A DNA stretch of 64,000 nt from Aureimonas sp. OT7 (GTDB taxonomy: Bacteria; Pseudomonadota; Alphaproteobacteria; Rhizobiales; Rhizobiaceae). The translations under genes and the position numbers were made by a program. Position 1 is the stretch's first letter; the number at the start of each line of letters is the position of its first letter. Below are positions 9,487-20,605 of this stretch, piece after piece. The notes beneath the pieces are model-generated. The model was not told the DNA's origin, did not search any database, and worked only from the letters and a program-made list of their open reading frames with translations. The stretch spans positions 883,501 to 947,500 of the forward strand of contig NZ_CP062167.1 in assembly GCF_014844055.1 (NCBI RefSeq). The letters run 5' to 3'.

Positions 9487-10491
9487 ATGTTCGCCAGACG
9501 CCTTGCTACTGCCGCCCTGATGGGAGCCGGAATGATGGTGCTCGCGGCCTGCCAGCCGGGAAGCATCGACGACCTCATGGGTTCGGAAGCGCCCTTGCCG
9601 GCTGCACTCGTCAAGGAAATGCGCACCAAGGGCATGGGGCAGCAGTCCCCCATGCTGGTGCGCCTGTTCAAGGAAGAGTCGGAACTCGAGGTCTGGAAGC
9701 AGACCGACAGCGGCGCCTACGCCCTCCTCAAGACCTATCCGATCTGTGCATGGTCCGGAAAACTCGGACCCAAGAAGGCCGAGGGCGACCGGCAGGCTCC
9801 CGAAGGCTTCTACAACATCACGCGCGGTTCGCTGAACCCGCGCTCGCAGCATCATCTGTCCATCAATATCGGCTATCCCAACCGCTACGATGCGTCCAAC
9901 GGCTTCACCGGCGAGCACCTGATGGTGCACGGCTCGTGCAACTCGTCGGGCTGCTACGCGATGGATAACAAGCAGATCGAGGAAATCTACGCGCTCGCCC
10001 GGGAATCCTTTGCCGGCGGGCAGCGCAATTTCCAGTTCCAGGCCTACCCGTTCCGGATGACGCCGAAGAACATGGCGCGGCACAAGAATTCCGCTCACTA
10101 TGCCTTCTGGTCCATGCTGAAGGAGGGGTATGACGGCTTCGAGGTGACGAAACGTCCTGTAAAGGTCGATGTCTGCGAACGGCGATACCTCTTCAATGCC
10201 GCGCTTCCCGAAGGGACGCAGCTGGATCCGGCCGGAGCCTGCCCGACGGTGCAGGAAAACCCCGCAATCGCCGCGCGCCGCATCTCCGACGATGCCGAAA
10301 TCGCGTCGCTCGTCGCCAAGATGAACCCCAGTGATTTCGCTATCCAGTCCACTTTCACATATCGCACGGGCGACCCCATCACGGCGGAAGCCTATGCGCG
10401 GGAGCAGAACCGCCGCGAGGGGTATGACAGGCTCGGCAACCGCATGACCCCTGCCAAGACATCGATGTTCGGCTCGCTGCTGAACCGCTAG
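9487..10491 (+). CDS. L,D-transpeptidase (YafK-type) lipoprotein
   Basis: Predicted lipoprotein: the signal MFARRLATAALMGAGMMVLA is followed by the lipobox LAAC with Cys at about residue 22, so it should be anchored in the envelope. The YkuD catalytic domain has HLMVHGSCNSSGCYAM, giving the His and the SxGC nucleophile. It would form or cut L,D crosslinks in peptidoglycan or attach proteins to it. Start at 9487 chosen over an upstream frame because GGGGA precedes it and a signal peptide begins there. 334 residues. Confidence 0.88.
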   Translation: MFARRLATAALMGAGMMVLAACQPGSIDDLMGSEAPLPAALVKEMRTKGMGQQSPMLVRLFKEESELEVWKQTDSGAYALLKTYPICAWSGKLGPKKAEGDRQAPEGFYNITRGSLNPRSQHHLSINIGYPNRYDASNGFTGEHLMVHGSCNSSGCYAMDNKQIEEIYALARESFAGGQRNFQFQAYPFRMTPKNMARHKNSAHYAFWSMLKEGYDGFEVTKRPVKVDVCERRYLFNAALPEGTQLDPAGACPTVQENPAIAARRISDDAEIASLVAKMNPSDFAIQSTFTYRTGDPITAEAYAREQNRREGYDRLGNRMTPAKTSMFGSLLNR

Positions 10492-10606
10492 ACAGGTCAT
10501 GCAGCGATGCATGGCTGCCATGCGGCAACAGCGCTGGTGTGTGGTCACTTAAATCGATACAAAAATACCCAGCGGGCTTCCTCCTCCCAAATAGCCCGCC
10601 ATTTTC

Positions 10607-10645
10607 AAAGCCCGCCCGGTCCTCCCCCGGTGCGGGCTTTTTTCT
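10607..10645 (+). terminator. Rho-independent terminator after the L,D-transpeptidase gene
   Basis: Stem AAAGCCCGC (10607-10615) pairs with GCGGGCTTT (10632-10640). An inner CCGG/CCGG pair extends it, and a T-run follows. It sits 116 bp after the transpeptidase stop. Confidence 0.8.
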
Positions 10646-10693
10646 TTCCCTGTTCACATTTCAGGCATCATGCCTGTTCCTGCGCCATCGTCG

Positions 10694-10719
10694 GGAACGA
10701 CTGACACCTCCATGCGGTT
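10694..10719 (+). promoter_or_regulatory. EcfG-like general stress promoter candidate
   Basis: GGAAC at 10694-10698, a 17-bp spacer, then GGTT at 10716-10719. The alphaproteobacterial EcfG consensus is GGAAC-N16/17-CGTT, so there is one mismatch. It would start transcription about 50 bp upstream of the small gene at 10775. Confidence 0.4.
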
Positions 10720-10774
10720 GTGCAGACGAGAGCGGTCGCCATTGAAGGCCGCCTGCGTCGGGAGGAAATTGTCC

Positions 10775-10969
10775 ATGTCGTATCTATCCGCCGATCTTAT
10801 CGCGCCGACTGCGGACAACGTCCGGCAACCGGTGGACATATCCAACGACGATTGGGCGGCGACCATGTATGCCGCCTCCCGCAGGGGCGCTGATCTGCAG
10901 CAGGCGTCGCGCCCATGGCTGAGCCGGCAGCCGCCGAAGCTGCGCCAACAACGCGCGGCGCTGTCCTAG
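10775..10969 (+). CDS. Small hypothetical protein with strong ribosome site
   Basis: Unrecognised 64-residue hydrophilic protein (begins MSYLSADLIAPTADN). Support comes from a GGGAGG ribosome site 9 bp before the ATG and an EcfG-like promoter about 60 bp upstream. No domain, signal or membrane segment is visible. Its TAG stop overlaps by two bases the stop of the convergent secreted-protein gene. If real, it is likely a stress-induced protein; the regulatory part is inference. Confidence 0.5.
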   Translation: MSYLSADLIAPTADNVRQPVDISNDDWAATMYAASRRGADLQQASRPWLSRQPPKLRQQRAALS

Positions 10970-11535
10970 AGGGCAGGGGCCTCGGTCAGGGCGCGCGTTT
11001 CCACGCAGCGGTCGAAATTCACGAAATCATAGGTCAGCAGCACGAAGGGGCGCCCGTCTTCTCTGGCTCCGACGCTGAGCGCAATGGAGCGTGCGTCCTC
11101 CTCCGGCGCGCCATGCCAGAAGGCATAATGATAACGGCCGCCTGACGCGATCTCGGCGGACCAGCCGGTATCGCCGGTGCCTGCGGGGATGGCGAAGGAA
11201 TAGAGCTTCGCCTCGCCGTACAGGCGCGACAGGCGCGTGGCGAGCGCATCGAAATACAGCCGCGCTGCTATGCCTTCGACGTCGCCCTCAAACGGCGCCG
11301 TTACGCCCGCAATCGAGCAAAGGCCGTTCGCCTCGTCATACCGCGCATAAAACTGGACAAGGCCAGGATAGGCAGCGGGCACATTTCCAACGACCAGCGT
11401 GCCATCCCCGTTGTCCCGCAGGATCGTGAAGGATGGTGGCCTGTCGCCGGCGTGCAGGCCGAAGGGCGCCGCAGCCGTGAAGGTCGGTGCGAGAATGCAT
11501 GCGGCAAGGGAGGCGACAGCCAGACGGGCGGGCAT
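10966..11535 (-). CDS. Secreted hypothetical protein
   Basis: A 189-residue protein with a clear signal peptide (MPARLAVASLAACILAPTFT then Ala-Ala-Ala cleavage region). The mature part has no motif I recognise. It contains two cysteines (in LCSIAG and DRCVET) that could form a disulfide in the periplasm. It is transcribed in the same direction as secA but starts 142 bp beyond secA's stop. Function unknown. Confidence 0.7.
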   Translation of the reverse strand: MPARLAVASLAACILAPTFTAAAPFGLHAGDRPPSFTILRDNGDGTLVVGNVPAAYPGLVQFYARYDEANGLCSIAGVTAPFEGDVEGIAARLYFDALATRLSRLYGEAKLYSFAIPAGTGDTGWSAEIASGGRYHYAFWHGAPEEDARSIALSVGAREDGRPFVLLTYDFVNFDRCVETRALTEAPAL

Positions 11536-11677
11536 GAGATCGACTTTCCATCCCGGATCCCGGGCCGTATGGCCCAGGACTTGTGGATGGAGGATGATCT
11601 TCGCGCGCCATCGCGCTCAAGAATTCAGAAGTTGTACCGACATGCGGCGGATTGCCGCATGTCCCGTGCGGCGACGA

Positions 11678-14359
<2,682 letters not shown>

Positions 14360-14601
14360 GAAGGGTCCTTCCAAGAGAATTGGCGGTGGGGTTTTTCACC
14401 GCCCGCCGCCGCCGGCGGGTCGCCGCTTGACTTGACCGGAACCGGCTGGACTTTAAGAACGTGCGAGAGATAAGAGGGGCTCTTGGCGATGTCAACGCTG
14501 GCACGCCGTTTGCGGCGGGAGCGGTTCGCCGGCCTGTCCTGAAAAAGCCCACATGCCTCGGCAAAAGGCCGGGCCCGCCCATCGGGAAGGAACCTGAACC
14601 C

Positions 14602-15573
14602 ATGATCCTCAGCTTGAAAGCCCGCCTGCTCGCCTCTGCGCTGGCCCTTGGCACCCTTGCCACCCAGGCCCACGCCCAGGACGCTGCGGCCCCTGCCGCT
14701 CCGGCGGCGGAAGCGCCGGCCGAGGCCGCGCCCGCCATCTCGCCCGAGACGGTGGTTGCCCGAGTCGGCGGTGCGGAGATCACCGAAGCCGACCTGGACG
14801 CCGCCGCCGAGGACCTGTCCCAGCAATTCGCCCAGCTGCCGCCGCAGCAGCGCAGGCTGGCGACCATCTCGGCCCTCATCGACGTCAAGGCCCTGGCCAC
14901 GAAGGCCGAGGCCGAGGGTCTGCAGGACGAGGACGCCGTCGCACGGCAGATCGCCTTCCTGCGCGAACGCGCCCTGCACAACGCCTATTTCGACAAGCAC
15001 GGTGCAGAGGCCATCACCGAGAATGAACTGCGCGCCCGCTACGATGCCGAAAAGGAGCGCTTCGTTCCGCAGGAGGAGGTCCATGCGCGCCACATCCTCG
15101 TGGAGACGAAGGAAGAGGCGGACAAGCTGATCGAGCGTCTCGGCGCCGGCGAGAAGTTCGAGGACCTCGCCCGCGAAGCCTCGCGCGATCCGTCGGCCCA
15201 GAACGGTGGCGACCTCGGCTTCTTCACCAAGGGGCGCATGGTTCCGGCCTTCGAGGAAGCGGCCTTCGCGCTGGAGCCCGGCAGCTATACGCAGCAGCCG
15301 GTGGAGACGCAGTTCGGCTGGCACGTCATCCAGGGCGTGGAAAAGCGCCAGACGCAGTTCCCGCCCTTCGAGCAGGTGCGCGAGCAGGCCCGCCAGGTGG
15401 TGCTGCGCGACAAGTATATCGAGATGCTGGAGGCCGCGCGGCAGGACCTCAACGTCGAATATGTCGACCCCGAGCTGAAGGCCCAGGTGGAAGCGCTGGA
15501 GCAGGGGCTCAACCAGGGCGAGATGCCCGAGGGCGCCGGCCAAGGCGAGGCCGCGCCGCAGCCGGCACAGTAG
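14602..15573 (+). CDS. Periplasmic parvulin-type peptidyl-prolyl isomerase
   Basis: Foldase of 323 residues. A signal peptide (MILSLKARLLASALALGTLA, cleavage after AHA) is followed by an Ala/Pro-rich linker, a SurA/PrsA-like N-terminal helical domain, and a rotamase domain (about residues 155-250) with EEVHARHILVETKEEA, GGDLGFFTKGRMVPAFEEAAF and FGWHVIQ. It assists folding of exported and outer-membrane proteins, which fits its position opposite secA. GGGAAGG precedes the ATG by about 9 bp. The frame is open upstream but without signal features. Confidence 0.92.
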   Translation: MILSLKARLLASALALGTLATQAHAQDAAAPAAPAAEAPAEAAPAISPETVVARVGGAEITEADLDAAAEDLSQQFAQLPPQQRRLATISALIDVKALATKAEAEGLQDEDAVARQIAFLRERALHNAYFDKHGAEAITENELRARYDAEKERFVPQEEVHARHILVETKEEADKLIERLGAGEKFEDLAREASRDPSAQNGGDLGFFTKGRMVPAFEEAAFALEPGSYTQQPVETQFGWHVIQGVEKRQTQFPPFEQVREQARQVVLRDKYIEMLEAARQDLNVEYVDPELKAQVEALEQGLNQGEMPEGAGQGEAAPQPAQ

Positions 15574-15628
15574 ACCTTTCGGCTCTTGCGCCGGGGCGCG
15601 CCTTGATGCAAAGGCTCTGAACACTTCG

Positions 15629-15660
15629 ACGGCCCGCCGATGGTGGGCCGTCTTCGTTTA
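15629..15660 (+). terminator. Terminator between parvulin gene and argJ
   Basis: ACGGCCC (15629-15635) pairs with GGGCCGT (15645-15651), with a further CC/GG pair inside the loop, followed by CTTCGTTTA. The tail is only moderately T-rich. Confidence 0.65.
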
Positions 15661-15728
15661 CCGTCGCCGCTCGGCGTCCGCTCCGGCCCAGGATGCGTCG
15701 CCGGCCGCAGAGCCGAGGCTGACCGCAG

Positions 15729-16961
15729 ATGTCCGACGCCGTTTCCCCGCTTGCCCCGTCGACCTATCCCGACATGCCCGCCATCGCGGGCGTGCGAATC
15801 GCAACGGCTGCCGCCGGCATCAAGTATCGCGGCAGGACGGATGTCCTGATGATGGTGCTGGATGAGGGCACGAGCGTCGCAGGTGTCTTCACGACGTCGC
15901 GCTGCCCATCGGCGCCGGTGGATTTCTGCCGTGCCAACCTGCCGGGCGGCGTGGCGCGGGCCATCGTCGTCAATTCGGGCAATGCCAACGCCTTCACGGG
16001 GCGGCGCGGCCGCGAGACGACGCAGGCGACCGCCGAGGCCGCCGCTCAGGCCGTCGGCTGCTCGGTGTCGGAGGTGTTCCTGGCCTCCACCGGCGTCATC
16101 GGCGAGCCGCTCGACGCCGGACGGTTCACGCATGTGCTTGCGGGGCTGGCCGAAACGGCGGCCGAGGGTGCCTGGCGGCAGGCGGCCGAGGCCATCATGA
16201 CCACGGACACCTACCCCAAGATGGCAACGTCCACGGTGGATTTCGGCGGCGTCAGCGTGCGTATCAACGGCATCGCCAAGGGCGCTGGCATGATCGCTCC
16301 CGACATGGCCACGATGCTGTCCTTCGTCGCCACGGACGCCGCCATCGCGGCACCGGTGCTGCAGGCCCTGCTGGCCGGGGCGGTGGTGCCGAGCTTCAAC
16401 TCGGTGACGGTCGACAGCGACACGTCCACATCCGACACGCTCTTGATGTTCGCCACCGGGCAGGCCGGCGGCGCGCCGGTTGTGGATATCGAGGATGCGC
16501 GCCTCGATTCATTCCGCGAGGCCCTTCTGGAGCTCCTGACCGACCTTGCGCGGCAAGTGGCGCGCGACGGGGAAGGCGCGCGCAAGGAAATCCAGGTGCG
16601 CGTGGAAGGCGCAGTGGACGACGCCTCGGCCCGGCGCATCGCCCTGTCCATCGCCAACTCGCCGCTGGTCAAGACCGCCATCGCCGGTGAGGATGCCAAT
16701 TGGGGCCGTGTGGTGATGGCCGTCGGCAAGGCCGGCGAGCCGGCCGACCGCGACAGGCTGGCGATCTCGTTCGGATCGGTGCGCGTGGCCGTCGACGGCG
16801 AGCGCGACCCGGCCTACAGCGAGGCGGAAGCCAGCGAGGCGATGAAGGAGGATGTCATCCGGATCCTCGTGGATATCGGGCTCGGCGATGGCGCCTGGAC
16901 CGTGTATGGATGCGACCTGACCAAGGAATATGTTGCGATCAATGGCGACTACAGAAGCTGA
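15729..16961 (+). CDS. argJ: Bifunctional glutamate N-acetyltransferase/N-acetylglutamate synthase ArgJ
   Basis: Enzyme of the cyclic arginine pathway, moving acetyl from N-acetylornithine to glutamate. The 410-residue precursor contains the self-cleavage region [16 protein letters not shown] around residue 185-200; cleavage before the Thr gives alpha and beta chains, with Thr as nucleophile. [18 protein letters not shown] and the C-terminal NGDYRS are also typical. It overlaps the start of the following GNAT gene by 20 bp, making an argJ-GNAT-mutT operon. Confidence 0.97.
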   Translation: MSDAVSPLAPSTYPDMPAIAGVRIATAAAGIKYRGRTDVLMMVLDEGTSVAGVFTTSRCPSAPVDFCRANLPGGVARAIVVNSGNANAFTGRRGRETTQATAEAAAQAVGCSVSEVFLASTGVIGEPLDAGRFTHVLAGLAETAAEGAWRQAAEAIMTTDTYPKMATSTVDFGGVSVRINGIAKGAGMIAPDMATMLSFVATDAAIAAPVLQALLAGAVVPSFNSVTVDSDTSTSDTLLMFATGQAGGAPVVDIEDARLDSFREALLELLTDLARQVARDGEGARKEIQVRVEGAVDDASARRIALSIANSPLVKTAIAGEDANWGRVVMAVGKAGEPADRDRLAISFGSVRVAVDGERDPAYSEAEASEAMKEDVIRILVDIGLGDGAWTVYGCDLTKEYVAINGDYRS

Positions 16962-17724
16962 CAGGTTGCGCCAGTTCGCCATCACGCGGCGGCTGGAGGC
17001 CGCGGGGTTCCGCGCCTGGCCGGCCACCTCGACCCATTACGACGGCACCTGGGCGGTGCGGCTGACGACGAGCTTCCCGGCCAAGCGCCTGAACTCGGTG
17101 AACCCGCTCGACCCATCGGACGACCGCGACATCGAGGGGCGGATCGCCCGGGCCCGGGCGCATTTCGCCGCTGCCGGGCGGGAGTTGATCTTCCGCCAGT
17201 CACCCCTGGTGCCCCCGGCGCTGAAGGCGCATCTGGATGCAGAGGGTTGGGAAAGCTTCGGGGAGTCCGTCGTCTTTACGGCGGATCTGGCGACGCTCGA
17301 TCTTTCGGATGCGCTGGACCGGATCCCCATCCGCGATGCCGAACGCTACCTCGACGCCAGCCTGCGCGTCCACGAACGGCCGGAAGAGCTGCGGACCGGC
17401 CTTGCCGAAGTGCTGGCGTCCATCCGGCCGCCGGCAGCCTATTTCGTCCGCGAGGATCGCGATGGCCGGCCCTTGGCCACCGCGCTCGCGATCACCGACA
17501 ACGACCTTGCCGGCATTCTCGACGTGGCCGTGCTGCCGGATGAGCGCCGAAAGGGTATCGGCCGCGACCTCATCGTGACCGCGCTCCGTCACACGCTGCA
17601 CAAGGGCGCGCGCACGGGCTGGCTGCAGGTGGAGGCCGATAATCTGGCCGGCGTCGCCCTGTACAGCCGGCTCGGCTTCAGCGAGGCCTATCGCTACGTC
17701 TATCGCCGCAAGGGTACCGCATGA
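16942..17724 (+). CDS. GNAT family N-acetyltransferase
   Basis: A 260-residue protein with a C-terminal GNAT fold: beta strand [22 protein letters not shown] carries the acetyl-CoA loop (R/Q-x-x-G-x-G/A type, here RRKGIG), then [20 protein letters not shown]. The N-terminal half is a less conserved domain. The substrate is unknown. It starts inside argJ and its stop overlaps the mutT start (ATGA), so the three are co-translated. I chose the ATG at 16942 rather than one 12 bp upstream. Confidence 0.85.
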   Translation: MATTEADRLRQFAITRRLEAAGFRAWPATSTHYDGTWAVRLTTSFPAKRLNSVNPLDPSDDRDIEGRIARARAHFAAAGRELIFRQSPLVPPALKAHLDAEGWESFGESVVFTADLATLDLSDALDRIPIRDAERYLDASLRVHERPEELRTGLAEVLASIRPPAAYFVREDRDGRPLATALAITDNDLAGILDVAVLPDERRKGIGRDLIVTALRHTLHKGARTGWLQVEADNLAGVALYSRLGFSEAYRYVYRRKGTA

Positions 17725-18128
17725 GCGGCGTGCGGATGCTGCTGGTGGTCGCCTGCGCCCTCGTCGACGCGGACCGGCGGGTGCTCCTGGCCCAACGCCC
17801 CGAAGGCAAGCAGATGGCCGGCCTGTGGGAGTTCCCCGGCGGCAAGGTCGAGGCGGGCGAGCAGCCGGAAGCCTGCCTGATCCGCGAGCTGCGCGAAGAG
17901 CTGGGTATCGAGACATGGGAAAGCTGTCTGGCGCCGCTGACCTTCGCCAGCCATGCCTACGACGATTTCCATCTGCTGATGCCGCTGTATGTTTGCCGCC
18001 GTTTCGATGGCATTCCGCGCGGCCTGGAGGGGCAGGCGCTGAAATGGGTGCGCCCGCGTGACATGCGCGATTATCCCATGCCGCCTGCCGACCTGCCTTT
18101 GATCGCGCCGCTGATCGACCTTCTGTAA
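17721..18128 (+). CDS. mutT: Nudix hydrolase MutT (8-oxo-dGTP diphosphatase type)
   Basis: Clears oxidised nucleotides such as 8-oxo-dGTP. The 135-residue protein has a complete Nudix box from about residue 39: GGKVEAGEQPEAC followed by REL and REELGI, with all metal-binding glutamates. WEFPGGK before it is typical of MutT. Start ATG overlaps the GNAT stop. Confidence 0.9.
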   Translation: MSGVRMLLVVACALVDADRRVLLAQRPEGKQMAGLWEFPGGKVEAGEQPEACLIRELREELGIETWESCLAPLTFASHAYDDFHLLMPLYVCRRFDGIPRGLEGQALKWVRPRDMRDYPMPPADLPLIAPLIDLL

Positions 18129-18150
18129 CCCCGCCGCGTCGTTAACCATC

Positions 18151-18185
18151 CCCTGACGGGCGTAATGCCCATTCAGGGTTTATTA
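18151..18185 (+). terminator. Terminator of the argJ-GNAT-mutT operon
   Basis: CCCTGA (18151-18156) pairs with TCAGGG (18173-18178) and inner GGGC pairs with GCCC across a 5-base loop; TTTATTAA follows. Confidence 0.7.
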
Positions 18186-18247
18186 ACCCGCCGCTTGGCA
18201 GATGGTAGGTCTTGATTGGCAGGATGGCTGAGGGGCTTGAAGGCGCA

Positions 18248-18538
18248 ATGAGCAGGGTGAGCTACCAGGGCAGGCGTTGCACGCGGCGCGACACGGCGAT
18301 GGCGCTCTGCCGCGCCACGATCGTGTTCGGTGCGGTTGCCGTCGTGGCCGCACTCGCCATTCAGCCGGGCAATCTGCGCTCCGAACCCCGGTTCGCGACC
18401 ATCCCGTCGGGCGTCGACCGGATGGAAACGGGGTCCATCGGCCTGCAGCAGCCCGCCGGCGCAATCCGCCTCGACACCGGCCGCGGGCCGGCGCCCTGCC
18501 TGGAGCTGCCCGACGGCAGCCGCCGGGGCAGTTGCTGA
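18248..18538 (+). CDS. Hypothetical membrane-anchored protein
   Basis: Unrecognised protein of 96 residues. It has one hydrophobic segment near residues 22-38 (ATIVFGAVAVVAALAI) preceded by a basic stretch, and a Pro/Gly-rich C-terminus containing two cysteines. The ATG at 18248 has AAGG 5 bp upstream; an ATG 24 bp earlier is also in frame. It lies alone between the mutT terminator and the convergent methyltransferase gene. Confidence 0.5.
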   Translation: MSRVSYQGRRCTRRDTAMALCRATIVFGAVAVVAALAIQPGNLRSEPRFATIPSGVDRMETGSIGLQQPAGAIRLDTGRGPAPCLELPDGSRRGSC

Positions 18539-18579
18539 CGCATCGGCGCAGGCAGGTTTTCGACGAAGTCTGAAAGGCG

Positions 18580-19470
18580 CTAGCCGCCCGACCGATCCTT
18601 CAGCACATCCGCAAGGCTCGCCTTCGCGCTGCCCGGCGCCAGTGGCTTCTGCTGGCTTTCATGCGGCTTCCAGCCCGACAGGTAGATGATATCGAAGGTG
18701 GCGCGGACGCGGCCGTCGGCATCTGAGAACCGCTGTGCGTACAGTTCCGCCGCACGCAGGAAAAGCCGCCGGCCGACCGGCTTGCGGCTGCGCGCAAGCA
18801 AGCTGTTTGCCATGCCCATCGCCCTCAGATCGGTCATCAGCCCGAACATCGTATCGTAGCGTACCACCTGTCGCTCCTGGTCGATGACCGGCAGCGCGAA
18901 GCCCGTGCGCTGCAGGAGCGCGCCGGCATCGCGCAGTTCGATGAAGGGCTGCACACGCGGCGATGCGCCACCGTAGATCTCAGCCTCGGCGGCGATCAGG
19001 CTGGCGCGCAGCTCCCACAGCGTCTCGCCGCCCATCAGGGCCGCGAGGAACAGCCCGTCCGGCCTCAGCGCGCGGCGGATCTGCGCCATCGCGCCGGGCG
19101 TGTCGTTCGTCTGGTGCAGGGTCAGCGGCGCCAGGACCAGGTCGAGACTGTCGTCCCGGAAGGGAAGCCATTCATCGTCGCCGGCAACCGCCAGTGGTGT
19201 TTCCGCCAGCCATCGTCGTTCGGGCGCCATGCGAATCATGGTTTCGACCTGCGCTGACGCCGACCGTGCCAGCCGCCCGTCATACCCGCCAATCTCCAGG
19301 CCCGTCTCGAACCGGCGCTGAACGAGCGAAAGGCGCTCGGACAGTTCGGCGGCGACGGCATCGTAGAGGAAGCTCGCCTCTGCCATGCCGCGCCCCGCCC
19401 AGCGCAATCTCAGGTTTGCCTGTCGATCCCGGTCGAACGGGGCTTCGGCCTGCTTGCGATCGTTCGCCAT
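18580..19470 (-). CDS. SAM-dependent methyltransferase (NDUFAF5/BioC-like)
   Basis: A 296-residue class I methyltransferase. Motif I is ETGLEIGGYDGRLA (near residue 60), followed by the DSLDLVLAPLTLHQTND segment and ALRPDGLFLAALMGGETLWELR, a pattern shared with the mitochondrial NDUFAF5 and BioC families. The substrate is unknown. Start at the ATG at 19470. The frame stays open far upstream, but the upstream reading is the antisense of comF and has no methyltransferase features. Divergent from comF with a 54-bp gap. Confidence 0.85.
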   Translation of the reverse strand: MANDRKQAEAPFDRDRQANLRLRWAGRGMAEASFLYDAVAAELSERLSLVQRRFETGLEIGGYDGRLARSASAQVETMIRMAPERRWLAETPLAVAGDDEWLPFRDDSLDLVLAPLTLHQTNDTPGAMAQIRRALRPDGLFLAALMGGETLWELRASLIAAEAEIYGGASPRVQPFIELRDAGALLQRTGFALPVIDQERQVVRYDTMFGLMTDLRAMGMANSLLARSRKPVGRRLFLRAAELYAQRFSDADGRVRATFDIIYLSGWKPHESQQKPLAPGSAKASLADVLKDRSGG

Positions 19471-19524
19471 GATGTTGCTGCCTCGTCCTTGTTGCGGCAT
19501 GATGTCGCATATAGGGACATATGC

Positions 19525-20424
19525 ATGCGGCACTGGGTGAATAGCGCGGCGAGGCCGCCTTGGCGAGCTTGGCCGTCCGGCCTGGCCTCGGCATGCCTGG
19601 ACATGGCCTTCCCGCCCATCTGCATCGGCTGTAGCGCGGCCACGACGCTGCACGGCGGCCTTTGCCCGGCCTGCTGGCCGCGTGTCGCCTTCATCGACAG
19701 GCCGTATTGCGCCATCCTGGGCACGCCCATGGAGTTCGATTTCGGCGACGGCCAGGTCAGCGCCGCGGCGCTGGCCGATCCACCGCCTTTCGATATGGCG
19801 CGCTCGGCGGTCGTCCACCATGGGCTCGGCCTGGCGTCGCGCCTGAAATATGGAGACCGCGCGGATCTCGCCCGTCCCATGGCGCAGTGGATGGTCCGGG
19901 CCGGCGCCGATCTCCTGCCATCCTGCGACCTCGTCGTTCCGGTGCCGCTGCATCGCATGCGCCTCCTGAAACGACGGTTCAACCAGGCGTCCGAACTGGC
20001 AGTTCAGGTGTCCGGCCTGTCCGGTGTGCCGCTTCGGCAGGATGCGCTGGTGCGCAGCAAGGCGACGCGCAGCCAGGTCGGGCTCGGCCGCGCCGAACGC
20101 GCCGCCAATGTGGCGGGTGCCTTCATGGTGCCCAGGCGCAAACGCGCCGGGCTGAAGGGCAGGGCCGTCCTGCTGGTCGACGATGTCTATACGACAGGGG
20201 CCACGGTCAGCGCCGCGACCCGTGCCTTGAAGGCGGCCGGTGCGTCGCGGGTGTTCGTCCTGACCTTCTCGAGGGTTGCGGCCGGCGTCCCGCCGCCGCA
20301 TATGTGGCAGGATTTCTCGGAAGGGCCACGGACTGATGGTGCAGGTTACGGTTTATACGCGGCAGCTTTGCGGTTTTTGCACAAGCGCAAAGGCGCTGCT
20401 GGACAGAAAGGGCGTTTCCTTTGA
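19525..20424 (+). CDS. comF: ComF family phosphoribosyltransferase-like protein
   Basis: Amidophosphoribosyltransferase-like ComF protein, linked in other bacteria to DNA uptake. Zinc-type cysteines occur near the N-terminus (PPICIGC and LCPAC), then the PRTase region with VVPVPLHRMRLLKRRFNQ, SQVGLGRAERAANV and the PRPP loop VLLVDDVYTTGAT. The C-terminus continues 89 bp into grxC in another frame, beyond where the family usually stops; this tail may come from loss of the original stop. Start at 19525 is one of two possible ATGs. Confidence 0.82.
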   Translation: MRHWVNSAARPPWRAWPSGLASACLDMAFPPICIGCSAATTLHGGLCPACWPRVAFIDRPYCAILGTPMEFDFGDGQVSAAALADPPPFDMARSAVVHHGLGLASRLKYGDRADLARPMAQWMVRAGADLLPSCDLVVPVPLHRMRLLKRRFNQASELAVQVSGLSGVPLRQDALVRSKATRSQVGLGRAERAANVAGAFMVPRRKRAGLKGRAVLLVDDVYTTGATVSAATRALKAAGASRVFVLTFSRVAAGVPPPHMWQDFSEGPRTDGAGYGLYAAALRFLHKRKGAAGQKGRFL

Positions 20425-20602
20425 GGAGAAGGACGCGACCATCGACCCGGCCTTCCGGCAGGAGATGCTGTCGCGTGCCAACGGCCGCACGACGTTTCCG
20501 CAGATCTTCATCGGCGGGGTCCATGTCGGCGGTTGCGACGACCTCTATGCGCTCGACGCAGCCGGCCGGCTCGATCCGATGCTGGCCGGGCAGGAGGGCT
20601 GA
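20336..20602 (+). CDS. grxC: Glutaredoxin 3 (GrxC)
   Basis: Glutathione-dependent disulfide reductase of 88 residues. The active site is CGFC (LCGFCTSAK), where CPYC is usual, followed by the glutathione-binding TTFPQIFIGG and the GGCDDL end. Start ATG at 20336 gives the normal family length and lies inside the comF 3' end. It is followed after 3 bp by the nitrilase-family gene. The Gly-Phe in the active site may alter its redox potential. Confidence 0.92.
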   Translation: MVQVTVYTRQLCGFCTSAKALLDRKGVSFEEKDATIDPAFRQEMLSRANGRTTFPQIFIGGVHVGGCDDLYALDAAGRLDPMLAGQEG

Positions 20603-20605
20603 ACC

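Noticed and set aside
18580..20301. 573-residue open frame covering the methyltransferase and extending upstream
   Set aside because: Only the first 891 bp from the stop encode methyltransferase motifs; the upstream part is antisense to comF. I used the ATG at 19470.
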